A DNA stretch of 20,126 nt from CAZADA01 sp964636945 (GTDB taxonomy: Bacteria; Pseudomonadota; Alphaproteobacteria; Caulobacterales; Maricaulaceae). Position numbers and translations under genes: made by a program. Location: the NCBI GenBank assembly GCA_964636945.1, contig CAZWVH010000055.1:1-20126 (forward strand), in the 5' to 3' direction. Shown here piece after piece: positions 6,752-14,486 of the stretch. Numbering within the stretch: the stretch's first letter is position 1; each line of letters starts with the position of its first letter. The notes beneath the pieces were generated by a model, which searched no databases, was not told the DNA's origin, and saw only the letters and a program-made list of their open reading frames with translations.

Positions 6752-8998
6752 TCAGTTCTCATCGACGCGCTCAAGGATGATGTCGTCACCGCCAGACAGT
6801 CCGACCAAAATGAGCGCATCATCCTCATGTCTGACTGTGTGCTCGCGTTCGAGTGCGTCCAGCAACCGCACCTCCAACGCCATCACGCGCGGCTCGCACC
6901 GTTTGCGGGTCACAGCCAGCGGCTCAACGCTGATCCTCCCGTTGCGCAGGGCATAATTGCCGATAAATCGGTTGCAGCCGCCTTGACCCTCAATCCGGCC
7001 ATCCTCGCCAATGGTCAAAATCAGCTCATCGCGGCCGGGGATGCGCTGGCGGCCGATTTGAACCACCCGCCATTGCGGGCCAATGACTTCGGTGGTCGCG
7101 ATGGCCGACCTTGGCGTGTACCAAATCGGCGAGGTGTAGGCGCGCTCCTGGATGGCGGAGGGCGCATCTTCGGGGATGTCGACCCCGAAGACCTTGGCGT
7201 CGTAGGTCGTCCAGCGTGGGGTCGGGATTTCCAGAACCCGGACGTAGTAGAAGGCCGACTGCGCCGGGTCAAAGTCCGGATCCTCCCAGAAGCCCGCAAG
7301 GATGGCCTGGCCGATGTCGTTGGTGTAGCTGGCCTCTTCGGCATTCACCGTGTTCCCGACCTCTCCGTCGCAAGCAACGTCGATGAGATCCCGACCACCG
7401 CAGGCGATGTCATAGATCCGCTCGGCCGTCGTGCCGTCCGCGTTCAGCCATCCCTTGACGATCTGGATGCGGTCGAGGTTCGCCCCGTCGGGATCGCGCA
7501 AGGCGCGCACGAGAAAGCGCGGTGCGCGGCCTTCGGCGTCTTGCGCTAGATCGGCGCCCATCGGCACCCCATTGGCATAGCCATGGCGGCCGAAATCCGA
7601 GCGAGGCAGGTCGGAGGCTTCGAAATCGTAGCCGGCGAACACGCGCACGCGCAACCGTGTGCCGGTGGTGGCGTAGACCTCGCGGCGTTCCAGCGCGTCG
7701 AAAATGGCTTCGCGGGTGTTCTCTCTGGCCCAAACGGCGGCCAAACCTGCCGCTCCGGTCTGCCAGGTGTATTGTGCAGCCTCGGGCGGGCCGCCGACTC
7801 CACCGACGATCTCGAAGAACCGCGCCGGATCGGTGCCGGGCTCGGAGGCCACGAACTTCCCGAAGAAGTTGTTTTCCTCGGCCGTCGACAAGGAGGTGTG
7901 GCTGTCCGTCGATCCGATCATACCAAACTTGAACGGGTTTGCCCCGAGGCTCGCCTCATAGGCCAGCCCGTCGCGCAGCGCCTGGCGCGCGTATTCCGTC
8001 GGGATCATCTCTGGCGTCTTGGGCGCGGGGCCCAGCTGCCCCGCATCCCAAGTCTCGTAATCGGCGAATGCATCGTCCGGCGAGAGCATCGGGTGGGTCT
8101 CTCCATCGCCCTTCTGTTGTGTGACTTCATAGATCGGCTCGAAACGTGCGCGCCGCGTCGCGTAGTCGGTATCGAGCGGCCCGTCAGTGCCAAGCTTCAC
8201 ATCGTCGAACATCAGCCCGTTTGAGAGATTGCCGTTGTGCGGAATCGCCAGCAAGCGGTCACCGGTCTCGGCCTCGTAGCCTTCCATCCAGTCCCAAAGA
8301 TCCTCGGGATCTGCGCTGTCGAATTGGGAGAAGGGCAGGACCGTGCTTGCCGTGTCAGCGTTGCCCCTAAAAACGATGTTGCGGTGCAGATTGGATCTAT
8401 CGAATGTCGAGGACCATTCAAATCCGATCAGCGCAGTAAAGAGACCCGGCACGTTATTGCGTTCGGCCGCGCCGATAATGTCGTCCCACGCGGTCCGGTA
8501 AATCTCTGGAAACTCGGCGAACGGGTCCGTGCCTTCGGCCTTGGCCGCCGACAAGACGTTCCACGCCCCGGGGAGATCGCCATTTGCAAGAAACTCTGCG
8601 GCCTCGGCCCCTTCCGGCACCTGAGTGACCAGCGGATCGGCGGCAGCGATCATCGGAGCCACACCGATATTTTCGGCATGGTCCGAGACCATGAGGAAAT
8701 CGAGCGGCCGACTGAGACGCACCTCCTGACCTGTGGTCGACGTCACGGTCTCGCCACGGGCGAACCGATAGGCGTCGTCCGGTCCGAGCGTGTTGCCGAA
8801 CATCCCAGCATCGAACGAATGGTAGGTGTGCAGGTGCAGATCCCCGAAGAGCACCGTGTTGGGGTGATCCTCGGTCGGGTAGGGCGAATAGTTCCGCCCC
8901 TCCGGTCCGAAGGCGGCCAACCCTTCCTGCGCCGCGGCTTGCAGTGAGGCCGCGCATAGACACGCACCCAGCCCTAATGCCCAAAAGTGATGCGCCAT
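6752..8998 (-). CDS. Secreted DUF3604-META fusion protein (upstream copy)
   Basis: A 748-residue paralogue of the next gene with the same architecture: a signal peptide (MAHHFWALGLGACLCAASLQ, cleaved near AAAQ), a DUF3604 domain with LFGDLHLHTYHS (His55, His57), MVSDHAENI, LAIPHNGNLSNG and GSTDSHTSLS, and a C-terminal META domain with GGCNRFIGNY and VTRKRCEPR. The ATG at 8998 was chosen because GGGAGA lies 6 nt upstream; an in-frame ATG at 9049 would add 17 residues with no signal-peptide character. A predicted promoter lies just upstream. The predicted site is the periplasm or outside the cell; the substrate is unknown. Parts of the META-coding DNA are nearly identical to the other copy. Confidence 0.86.
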   Translation of the reverse strand: MAHHFWALGLGACLCAASLQAAAQEGLAAFGPEGRNYSPYPTEDHPNTVLFGDLHLHTYHSFDAGMFGNTLGPDDAYRFARGETVTSTTGQEVRLSRPLDFLMVSDHAENIGVAPMIAAADPLVTQVPEGAEAAEFLANGDLPGAWNVLSAAKAEGTDPFAEFPEIYRTAWDDIIGAAERNNVPGLFTALIGFEWSSTFDRSNLHRNIVFRGNADTASTVLPFSQFDSADPEDLWDWMEGYEAETGDRLLAIPHNGNLSNGLMFDDVKLGTDGPLDTDYATRRARFEPIYEVTQQKGDGETHPMLSPDDAFADYETWDAGQLGPAPKTPEMIPTEYARQALRDGLAYEASLGANPFKFGMIGSTDSHTSLSTAEENNFFGKFVASEPGTDPARFFEIVGGVGGPPEAAQYTWQTGAAGLAAVWARENTREAIFDALERREVYATTGTRLRVRVFAGYDFEASDLPRSDFGRHGYANGVPMGADLAQDAEGRAPRFLVRALRDPDGANLDRIQIVKGWLNADGTTAERIYDIACGGRDLIDVACDGEVGNTVNAEEASYTNDIGQAILAGFWEDPDFDPAQSAFYYVRVLEIPTPRWTTYDAKVFGVDIPEDAPSAIQERAYTSPIWYTPRSAIATTEVIGPQWRVVQIGRQRIPGRDELILTIGEDGRIEGQGGCNRFIGNYALRNGRISVEPLAVTRKRCEPRVMALEVRLLDALEREHTVRHEDDALILVGLSGGDDIILERVDEN

Positions 8999-9037
8999 GC
9001 AGAGTCTCCCATAACTTGCCGCGTCCGGATGATTAGG

Positions 9038-9067
9038 ATCATACCGCATGCGCCAGCGGTGTGTCAG
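9038..9067 (-). promoter_or_regulatory. Predicted sigma-70 promoter of the DUF3604-META pair
   Basis: On the minus strand a -35-like CTGACA (9062-9067) and a -10-like TATGAT (9038-9043) are 18 bp apart, each one mismatch from consensus. Transcription would begin about 30 nt before the start codon at 8998. Confidence 0.5.
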
Positions 9068-9089
9068 CGGTCAATGACCGTTAGCTGAC
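9063..9089. promoter_or_regulatory. Inverted repeat overlapping the DUF3604 promoter
   Basis: GTCAGC (9063-9068) and GCTGAC (9084-9089) flank an inner GGTC-AAT-GACC (9069-9079), with a 4-nt asymmetry. It overlaps the predicted -35 element and lies after the tetR stop. It may be an operator or part of a tetR 3' hairpin. It does not resemble the palindrome in front of tetR. Confidence 0.4.
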
Positions 9090-9110
9090 GGCGAATATCA
9101 GCACTGGCTC

Positions 9111-9758
9111 TCATCCATCGGTTAAATAGGCATGCAACATGTGGGTGTAGGCGGCGATTCTCGCCTCATTGTCCGGCGTCAGCGCCTCGGGAAATGGCGG
9201 TTTAATGAAGATCGCTTGGTCTAAAAAAATCACATTGACGAAGTGATTCACCATCTTCGCCGCGTCTCGCAGATTGTCGCGCCGGATTTCATCGCCATAG
9301 TCACCCAGCGTGCGCACAAAAATCTCAAACGCCTCTTGGGCCAGTGATTCGATCACTGGCGTTTCCAATTCAGGGTTCAATCGCCGATAGGTCAAAATTG
9401 CTCGGGCCATCCCGCGCGATTGGGTGACCTGATCCAGAGCCGCTCGCAACGCCAGTTCAATGGAACAGCGCAATGTCGGCGCCGTCTCCTTGCCCACCTG
9501 ATATCCAGCGACCACGCCGTGTTCTTTGAAATCAGAGATCCGCGCCCGAAGGTCCTGCGCGCGACGATCCAGCAAGCATGGCAGCAGCGCAGACTTGTCC
9601 TTAAAGTGACTGTAGACCGAGCCCACAGCCACCCCGGCAGTGCGTGCAATATCCGCGATCGAAATTGCCTCGAACTCCATTTCTGCCAGCAGCATCTCCA
9701 GCGCCGAGAGAATCTTTTCGCGAGTCGCTAACGCCCGCTTTTGTTGGACCTGTTTCAT
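9111..9758 (-). CDS. TetR/AcrR family transcriptional regulator
   Basis: A 215-residue regulator. The N-terminal helix-turn-helix is typical of TetR: TREKILSALEMLLAE, then FEAISIADIARTAGVAVGSVYSHFKDKSALL (about 29-59). The C-terminal ligand and dimer region is divergent, as usual, so the ligand cannot be read off. The longest frame starts at 9797, but the predicted promoter (-10 at 9803-9808) would begin transcription at about that point. The ATG at 9758, just after GGGAAGG, is therefore preferred. It is divergent from a CPBP protease gene, with a shared palindrome between them, and on the same strand as the DUF3604-META pair, so it may control either or both. Confidence 0.9.
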   Translation of the reverse strand: MKQVQQKRALATREKILSALEMLLAEMEFEAISIADIARTAGVAVGSVYSHFKDKSALLPCLLDRRAQDLRARISDFKEHGVVAGYQVGKETAPTLRCSIELALRAALDQVTQSRGMARAILTYRRLNPELETPVIESLAQEAFEIFVRTLGDYGDEIRRDNLRDAAKMVNHFVNVIFLDQAIFIKPPFPEALTPDNEARIAAYTHMLHAYLTDG

Positions 9759-9802
9759 GCCTTCCCGTCTCGCATTTCGCCGCATCACGCAACTCATGAC
9801 GA

Positions 9803-9837
9803 ATTATATTGAATTTGAATTCATGTTCAATTACAAA
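9803..9837. promoter_or_regulatory. Overlapping divergent promoters of tetR and the CPBP gene
   Basis: On the minus strand TTGAAC and TATAAT (plus 9803-9808) are 16 bp apart and point to tetR. On the plus strand TTGAAT (9809-9814) and TACAAA (9832-9837) are 17 bp apart and point to the CPBP gene. The two share almost the same 35 bp. Confidence 0.55.
9808..9831. promoter_or_regulatory. 24-bp palindrome, likely TetR operator
   Basis: The outer arms ATTGAATT and TGTTCAAT surround a central TGAATTCA; 10 of 12 base pairs are symmetric about position 9819/9820. It covers the spacer of the predicted promoters in both directions, so a bound repressor would block tetR and the CPBP gene together. Its length and symmetry fit TetR-family operators. 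Confidence 0.6.
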
Positions 9838-9868
9838 ATGGCTGTGCAATGAGGAAAGGACCTGCGTG

Positions 9869-10612
9869 ATGACCGACACCACACCAAACTACGATCCGTC
9901 TGTGACTGATCATGCCGGAAATGGGAGAGCGGAGAACTCGCCTGGCCGTCTCGCCATGATTGAGATCCTGCTTGTGGCGGGCCTCTTTTGCGCAATCAAT
10001 GGTCTTCTAGAGTTTGAGTATGCCGGCGCGCTGGGGATCGCGGCCTCGACGGTGCTGATCACCGCCCTCTTGCTTCGGCGCGGCCAAGGATGGTCCAGCT
10101 TGGGTCTCAAGTTTCCAACAAAACTGTCGAGTATTTTAACGGGACTCTGCGCAGCTATTCTCGTCATGATCAGCGCAGTGATGGCGGCGACAGCGGTCAC
10201 GGCCCTGATCGCTGCGCTACCCGGCAGTCCCATGGAGCGCACCCTCCCCGATGTGTCGACACTACACCAGTATTTGGTGTTGATGGGCATCGTCTGGACC
10301 ACTGCAGCCATCGGCGAAGAACTGGTTTTTCGCGGGTTTCTGATGACCCGGCTGTGGGAAGTGTTTGGGTCAAGCCGATTGGCGTGGGCGCCGGCCTTGA
10401 TCTTCCATGCCGTGCTCTTCGGTTTGGTGCACAATTATCAAGGTTGGGCAGGGATCATTCTGACGGGCGCTGTCGGGTTCGTGTTCGGGCTTTGGTATCT
10501 GATCGGCCGACGCAATCTTCTGCCGTTGATCTTTGCCCATGGCGTCGTCAATTCGATCGGCATCACCGTTTTGCACTTGCAAGCGACAGGTGTGTTTCCT
10601 GAAAGCGCATAA
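9869..10612 (+). CDS. CPBP family intramembrane glutamic endopeptidase
   Basis: A 247-residue multi-pass inner-membrane protein of the CPBP/Abi (type II CAAX prenyl endopeptidase and bacteriocin-processing) family. The conserved motifs are complete: EELVFRGF (Glu150, Glu151, Arg155), FGLVH (His188) and FAHGVVN (His224, Asn228). About seven hydrophobic segments lie between 30 and 237. The first ~28 residues are polar. The start is set by GAGGAAAGGA (9851-9860) 8 nt before the ATG. The substrate is unknown; with a divergent TetR regulator and the shared palindrome it is probably induced by a small ligand or envelope stress, which is inference. Confidence 0.9.
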   Translation: MTDTTPNYDPSVTDHAGNGRAENSPGRLAMIEILLVAGLFCAINGLLEFEYAGALGIAASTVLITALLLRRGQGWSSLGLKFPTKLSSILTGLCAAILVMISAVMAATAVTALIAALPGSPMERTLPDVSTLHQYLVLMGIVWTTAAIGEELVFRGFLMTRLWEVFGSSRLAWAPALIFHAVLFGLVHNYQGWAGIILTGAVGFVFGLWYLIGRRNLLPLIFAHGVVNSIGITVLHLQATGVFPESA

Positions 10613-10623
10613 GCTTAATTGGA

Positions 10624-11220
10624 TCATTGTCGGGATGTGCGCAAAAACACATACATCGCGCCCTCCCCGCCATGGCGGCGATGGGCGGGCGCCGTGCCGG
10701 AGACGAATTTCGACAAGGCCGGGTCCGCCAGCCATTCGGGACAGCGTCGCTTGATGACGCCGGGCGCCTCGCGCCACCATGGTGCATACGAACCCGCTGC
10801 CTCCTCTCCCGCGCCCTTTCCGGTGATGACCAGCAAACAGCGAGCGCCCCGCTGCGCCCCACGCTCGATGAACCCAATGAGAGCCGCCTGGGCGTCAGTT
10901 TGATTGAGTCCATGCAGATCCAGTCGGCCATCGATTGTCACTTGTCCGCGGCGCACCCGCTTTTCTCCGCTGCGGTTTTCCAGCGCACCAGGACCATTGA
11001 TCCGTGTGCTGGGCTTCGTCATTTGGCCCTTTCGCGACCTAGGTTTGGCGCTATCCAAGGCCGAAGAGCTTCGCTTTGGCCCACCGCCTGTCGTATCTGT
11101 CGCCGCTTTTTCATCTTTGTGCGGAAGGGACGTTTGTGTCGCTGGGCTCAGAGGCTTTACCGTGGAGGTCACCTTGGCCCAAATTTCCCGTTCATCGGGC
11201 CGGAGCACGCGGCGACGCAC
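10624..11220 (-). CDS. Smr domain protein
   Basis: A 198-residue cytoplasmic protein with a C-terminal Smr (MutS2-type) domain: LDLHGLNQTDAQAAL (100-114) and VITGKGAGEEA (about 130-140), where TGKG replaces the usual HGKG motif. In characterised relatives the domain is a nicking or RNA-cleaving endonuclease; the role of the stand-alone alphaproteobacterial form is unknown. The first ~90 residues are low-complexity, basic and probably disordered after a short conserved RPDEREIWAKV. It starts with GTG 2 nt after the mltA stop codon, so it is the last gene of the Tim44-mltA-smr unit. It is convergent with the CPBP gene, 11 bp apart. Confidence 0.88.
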   Translation of the reverse strand: MRRRVLRPDEREIWAKVTSTVKPLSPATQTSLPHKDEKAATDTTGGGPKRSSSALDSAKPRSRKGQMTKPSTRINGPGALENRSGEKRVRRGQVTIDGRLDLHGLNQTDAQAALIGFIERGAQRGARCLLVITGKGAGEEAAGSYAPWWREAPGVIKRRCPEWLADPALSKFVSGTAPAHRRHGGEGAMYVFLRTSRQ

Positions 11221-11222
11221 AA

Positions 11223-12488
11223 CTAAGAACCACGTTCATTGGTTGGACGGGGAACCAACGCCCACCATTCTGCTTCATGGCGAACACGCGAGGCGCGCAA
11301 TCCTGCACTGCTGCCAACTCCAAAAAACAAATCCGCACGCAATGGCCCCCGGATGGCGGCGCCCTTGTCCTGAGCGATGCCGTATTGAGGCGGTGGAGCG
11401 CCCTGACCTTCCGCGGCAATCCAATACACTGAGCCATAGTCGTGCCATTCTGGATCTATGGCCGCACTGACCTTCGCCCTCAGCGCAACTCCGGCATTGC
11501 CGGCAGGCCCCAAAATTGGGTCGCCCACTGGCTCGAGTCGAAAGAAAACATAGCGCGGATTGTCGTCCACAACGTCGGAGGCCAATTGCGGTTCTGCCGC
11601 TTCAAGCCACGCCTTTATGTTTTCGTTTGACGTGTCGGTGAGCCCCATCAGTCCTCGCGCGACCAGGCTATCGGCAATGGAGACATAGTCGAGGCCATTG
11701 GTGGCGTCGAAGGCCGCTCGGGCCATTGTTCCATCGTCAAAGCTCAACCGGCCCGAGCCTTGAATTTGCAGAAACACCACATCTGACAACCGACCCCAGG
11801 CGATGATTTGATCACTGACCGGCGCCTCGCGAATGACGCTGCGGGGAGGATAAAGTTCACGCTCGCCATAGGCGGTCAATCGAAATACGTCCTCTCGTTC
11901 ACGGCCGCTATCGGAAACCACCGTTTCGACCACCAGGTCAGGCGGTGTAGCCAAGATCGGTTCGCGAAACTCCGCATCGGGCGTGCGTCTCACGTCCAAG
12001 ACCGGTTCGTAATACGCCGTAACTAGGCCCAAATCTCCCACGGGGCTCGACAGCAATTCTGGCCGAAACGCCGCTTCAATCGCTTGGCGAGCAGCCTCTT
12101 GGGTCATATCGGCCTCACCGATTGCACCAACCGACATCAGGCCGCGACACGCTCTGATCCAATCTTGGTCGCCAGCTGGAGCAGCGGCGTCATTGCGCGG
12201 ATCACTGGGAACAAAGGCGGCGCATTGAGCCGCCATGGCCGAGAGCGCCCCCACATGGTCGCCCGTCCGCCAGCCCGGCAGATCCGCAAATGTCTTCACA
12301 CTTCGGGTAAAACGTGGATCCAGTTGGGGTGATGGTTTCACATCTGTGGCGCGCGGCTTGACGGCGGATGGAGAACTTTCCACCGGCTTGCCGCCACAAC
12401 CCAATGCGGCGCTCGCCATAACGAGCACAACAAAAACTCGCGCGGTCGAAGAAAGGCCCCCGCCAGCCTTAGCCAGCTTTGACCTCAA
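11223..12488 (-). CDS. mltA: MltA, membrane-bound lytic murein transglycosylase A
   Basis: MltA cleaves peptidoglycan glycan strands with formation of 1,6-anhydro-muramic acid. The MltA domain is seen as VTAYYEPVLDVRRTPDAEF, LTAYGERELYPPRSVI, and VFLQIQGSGRLSFDDG. The C-terminal 3D domain follows: AIDPEWHDYGS and GIAQDKGAAIRGPLRADLFFG, which hold the conserved aspartates. The N terminus VFVVLVMASAALGC looks like a lipoprotein signal. No ATG lies between the end of the upstream Tim44-like gene and the signal core. A TTG at 12488, overlapping that gene by 20 nt, gives a sensible signal peptide of 31 residues to the Cys; a CTG 12 nt later, after GAGG, is an alternative. The domain call is secure, the start is not. 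Confidence 0.9.
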   Translation of the reverse strand: MRSKLAKAGGGLSSTARVFVVLVMASAALGCGGKPVESSPSAVKPRATDVKPSPQLDPRFTRSVKTFADLPGWRTGDHVGALSAMAAQCAAFVPSDPRNDAAAPAGDQDWIRACRGLMSVGAIGEADMTQEAARQAIEAAFRPELLSSPVGDLGLVTAYYEPVLDVRRTPDAEFREPILATPPDLVVETVVSDSGREREDVFRLTAYGERELYPPRSVIREAPVSDQIIAWGRLSDVVFLQIQGSGRLSFDDGTMARAAFDATNGLDYVSIADSLVARGLMGLTDTSNENIKAWLEAAEPQLASDVVDDNPRYVFFRLEPVGDPILGPAGNAGVALRAKVSAAIDPEWHDYGSVYWIAAEGQGAPPPQYGIAQDKGAAIRGPLRADLFFGVGSSAGLRASRVRHEAEWWALVPRPTNERGS

Positions 12489-13098
12489 CCAACGTCCAGT
12501 CGGGGCGGTCGGTTTTGATAGGTCGCTCAAACGACCAAATTTCACGAACGCGGCGCGACAAATCAGGGTCGCCATCGAGAAGCTCTCCTGAGCTATCTTT
12601 GATGTAGGTGATGATATCAGCCTCAAACTCCACGTCGATCCGGGCAACGCCATTTTCCAACTCTGCGTCATCGATAGAAGCAGCTTCCATGGATTTGAGT
12701 TCAAAAAACTGTGTGCGGCCCGCCTGCTCGCGCTCGGTGATGGCGTCCGACCATGTGTTGAAGACGGGTTCGCTCAGCAGTCCGCGCAGGGTCTCGCGGT
12801 CGCCCTTGGCGAAGGATTCGCTGATCATGGCATAGGCTTGCACAGCACCTGAGAGAAAGTCATCGGGATGGAATACCCCGTCATCCGCGCGAATTGCTTC
12901 TAAAACCGCTGAACCAGGACCGGTGAACACCACTTCTTCCTCATCAAGTGGCGAAGTGGTTGGCGGGCCAAATTGGCGGTTGGACGCCGGCGGTATTGCT
13001 GGCTCATCCTCGGAGCGACGCCCAAGCACCATGTAGAGCCGCACGCCGACCAGCGCCGCAATGGTTGCGAATAAGACAATCAGCAGAATATCGTTCAC
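12469..13098 (-). CDS. Tim44-like (TimA) domain protein
   Basis: A 209-residue protein with a single N-terminal membrane anchor (NDILLIVLFATIAALVGVRLYMVLG), a short acidic linker rich in Pro, and a Tim44-like domain (about 80-209: DFLSGAVQAYAMISESFAKGDRETLRGLLSEPVFNTW, VEFEADIITYIKD, EIWSFERPIKTDRPDWTLVEV). Alphaproteobacterial homologues are membrane-anchored and related to the mitochondrial import motor subunit; the bacterial role is unsettled. The GTG at 13098 is preceded by a perfect AAGGAG with 7 nt spacing, which decides the start. It is divergent from secB, an apt neighbour for a protein-transport role, and overlaps mltA. Confidence 0.9.
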   Translation of the reverse strand: MNDILLIVLFATIAALVGVRLYMVLGRRSEDEPAIPPASNRQFGPPTTSPLDEEEVVFTGPGSAVLEAIRADDGVFHPDDFLSGAVQAYAMISESFAKGDRETLRGLLSEPVFNTWSDAITEREQAGRTQFFELKSMEAASIDDAELENGVARIDVEFEADIITYIKDSSGELLDGDPDLSRRVREIWSFERPIKTDRPDWTLVEVKAG

Positions 13099-13121
13099 GC
13101 ACGGGCTCCTTAGCTCAGCAC

Positions 13122-13151
13122 AGTATATAAGCATGGCTGCGCGCACGTCAG
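13122..13151 (-). promoter_or_regulatory. Predicted promoter of the Tim44-like/mltA/smr unit
   Basis: On the minus strand CTGACG (13146-13151) and TATACT (13122-13127) are 18 bp apart. The -35 lies within a 13-bp palindrome, CGTCAG-C-CTGACG (13146-13158), in the gap shared with secB. Confidence 0.45.
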
Positions 13152-13200
13152 CCTGACGCTTGCGGCCGCAGCCCCGCCCGTGTTAACCGCCCCCCAAGAA

Positions 13201-13220
13201 CTCGCCGCTTTCTGGGCGAG
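13201..13220 (+). promoter_or_regulatory. Leader hairpin before secB
   Basis: CTCGCC (13201-13206) and GGCGAG (13215-13220) form a 6-bp stem with an 8-nt loop, 22 bp before the secB start. There is no T-tract. A role in secB translation is possible but untested. Confidence 0.25.
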
Positions 13221-13242
13221 ACGATCTCCATGGACAAGTTAC

Positions 13243-13764
13243 ATGAGCGAAAACGCCCCGGCCGCGACACCCAACGCCAACGAACAAACCACGCCGCAAA
13301 TCCGGATTCTCGGACAATACGTCAAGGATTTGTCGTTTGAGAACCCAGCGGCGCCGGATTCTCTGCGTTCAGGCTTACCGTCTCCGCAAATTGACCTCAA
13401 TTTGGGTGTGGGCGCCACAACGCGCAATGATGGTTCTTACGAAGTTTCACTCACTGTACGGGCTGAGGCGAAACGTGACGACACGGTCGTCTTCATTATT
13501 GAGTTGGCCTACTGCGGATGGTTCCAATTCCAAAACGCTCCGGAAAATTTGTTGGAGCCACTGATTCGCGTTGAGGCGCCGCGGATGTTGTTCCCTTTCG
13601 CACGCCGGATTTTGGCGGACACCACACGTGATGGCGGGTTCCCGCCCCTGTTTTTGGAGCCCATCGATTTTGGTGCATTGTATTTATCACAAAAGCAGAA
13701 CCAAACGGGACAGGCTCCCGAAGCCACACCCGCTGACGAGACCGCGACGGACGACAACACCTAA
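13243..13764 (+). CDS. secB: Protein-export chaperone SecB
   Basis: A 173-residue cytoplasmic chaperone that keeps preproteins unfolded and hands them to SecA. The family core is clear: RILGQYVKDLSFENPAAP, PQIDLNLGVGA, YEVSLTVRAEAK, VVFIIELAYCGWFQF, LIRVEAPRMLFPFARRI and GGFPPLFLEPIDFGALY. The tail (about 150-173) is Gln, Ala, Asp and Thr rich, as in other alphaproteobacteria. The ATG at 13243 was chosen because SecB begins shortly before the conserved block; the Shine-Dalgarno is weak. Upstream in-frame starts would add about 20 residues unlike the family. It ends 29 bp from the convergent dnaQ stop. Confidence 0.95.
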   Translation: MSENAPAATPNANEQTTPQIRILGQYVKDLSFENPAAPDSLRSGLPSPQIDLNLGVGATTRNDGSYEVSLTVRAEAKRDDTVVFIIELAYCGWFQFQNAPENLLEPLIRVEAPRMLFPFARRILADTTRDGGFPPLFLEPIDFGALYLSQKQNQTGQAPEATPADETATDDNT

Positions 13765-13793
13765 TTGTGTCCCGATGAGCGTCATTGGAGGAT

Positions 13794-14486
13794 TTAGCCG
13801 CGCTTGTCGCTGACGGCTTGGCCCCAAAGAGCGGGCGCGCCGAGCGATTCCAGAAAGGCGGCATGGGCAGCTCGCTCTTCTGCCGTGCAAAGCCCCGTAC
13901 GCCGGGGGCGCTTTTGTACCGCGACAATCGTTTCACCGGAAGAACCGCGAGACTGACTCAAATCCAAGCTGCGCTCGCGGCCGCCATTGAGTTCCAGATA
14001 AACTTCAGCAAGCAGCCGAGAATCGAGAAGCGCGCCGTGCTTGTCCCGGTCGTCCAGGCTGATGTTGAACCGCTTGCAAAGCGCATCGAGCGAATTGTGC
14101 ATGCCCGGAAACATGTTGCGGGCAATGTCCAACGTGTCGACCCAACGTTCGAGCGGGATGGGTGAGCGACCGGCGCGCTCCAGCTCCATGTTCAAGAATC
14201 CCCGGTCAAAGCTCGCATTGTGCGCCACGATCCGCGCTTCACCGATGAAGGCCGCCAATGGGTCAACGATCTCCGCGAAAACAGGCTTGTCAGCCAAAAA
14301 CTCGCTGGTGAGACCCGTTATCTCGACAGCTTTTGCGTCCAATGCGCGTTCTGGATTGACGTAGGCCTGAAACGTCCGGCCGGTGGGAATAAAATCCCGC
14401 ACTTCAACGCAGCCCACTTCAGTGATCCGATCGCCCTCCATCGCTTTCAGGCCGGTGGTTTCCACGTCGAACACAATGTCGATCAC
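13794..14486 (-). CDS. dnaQ: DNA polymerase III epsilon subunit (proofreading exonuclease)
   Basis: A 230-residue DEDDh 3'-5' exonuclease, the proofreading subunit of the replicative polymerase. The catalytic set is complete: Asp7 and Glu9 (FDVETTG), Asp94 (HNASFDRGFL), His150 and Asp155 (KHGALLDSRLLAEVY). The last ~60 residues form the less conserved tail that binds the polymerase alpha subunit. The start ATG overlaps the coaE stop as ATGA, so translation is probably coupled. It is the last gene of the PPSR-maf-aroE-coaE-dnaQ operon; this order is common in alphaproteobacteria. Confidence 0.96.
   Translation of the reverse strand: MIDIVFDVETTGLKAMEGDRITEVGCVEVRDFIPTGRTFQAYVNPERALDAKAVEITGLTSEFLADKPVFAEIVDPLAAFIGEARIVAHNASFDRGFLNMELERAGRSPIPLERWVDTLDIARNMFPGMHNSLDALCKRFNISLDDRDKHGALLDSRLLAEVYLELNGGRERSLDLSQSRGSSGETIVAVQKRPRRTGLCTAEERAAHAAFLESLGAPALWGQAVSDKRG

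Noticed and set aside
10627..11226. 199-codon plus-strand frame
   Set aside because: It is antisense to the Smr-domain gene, which has conserved LDLHG and TGKG motifs.
12489..12704. Longer N terminus for MltA with an ATG start at 12704
   Set aside because: It would overlap the Tim44-like coding region by over 200 bp and place 70 non-signal residues before the lipoprotein signal.
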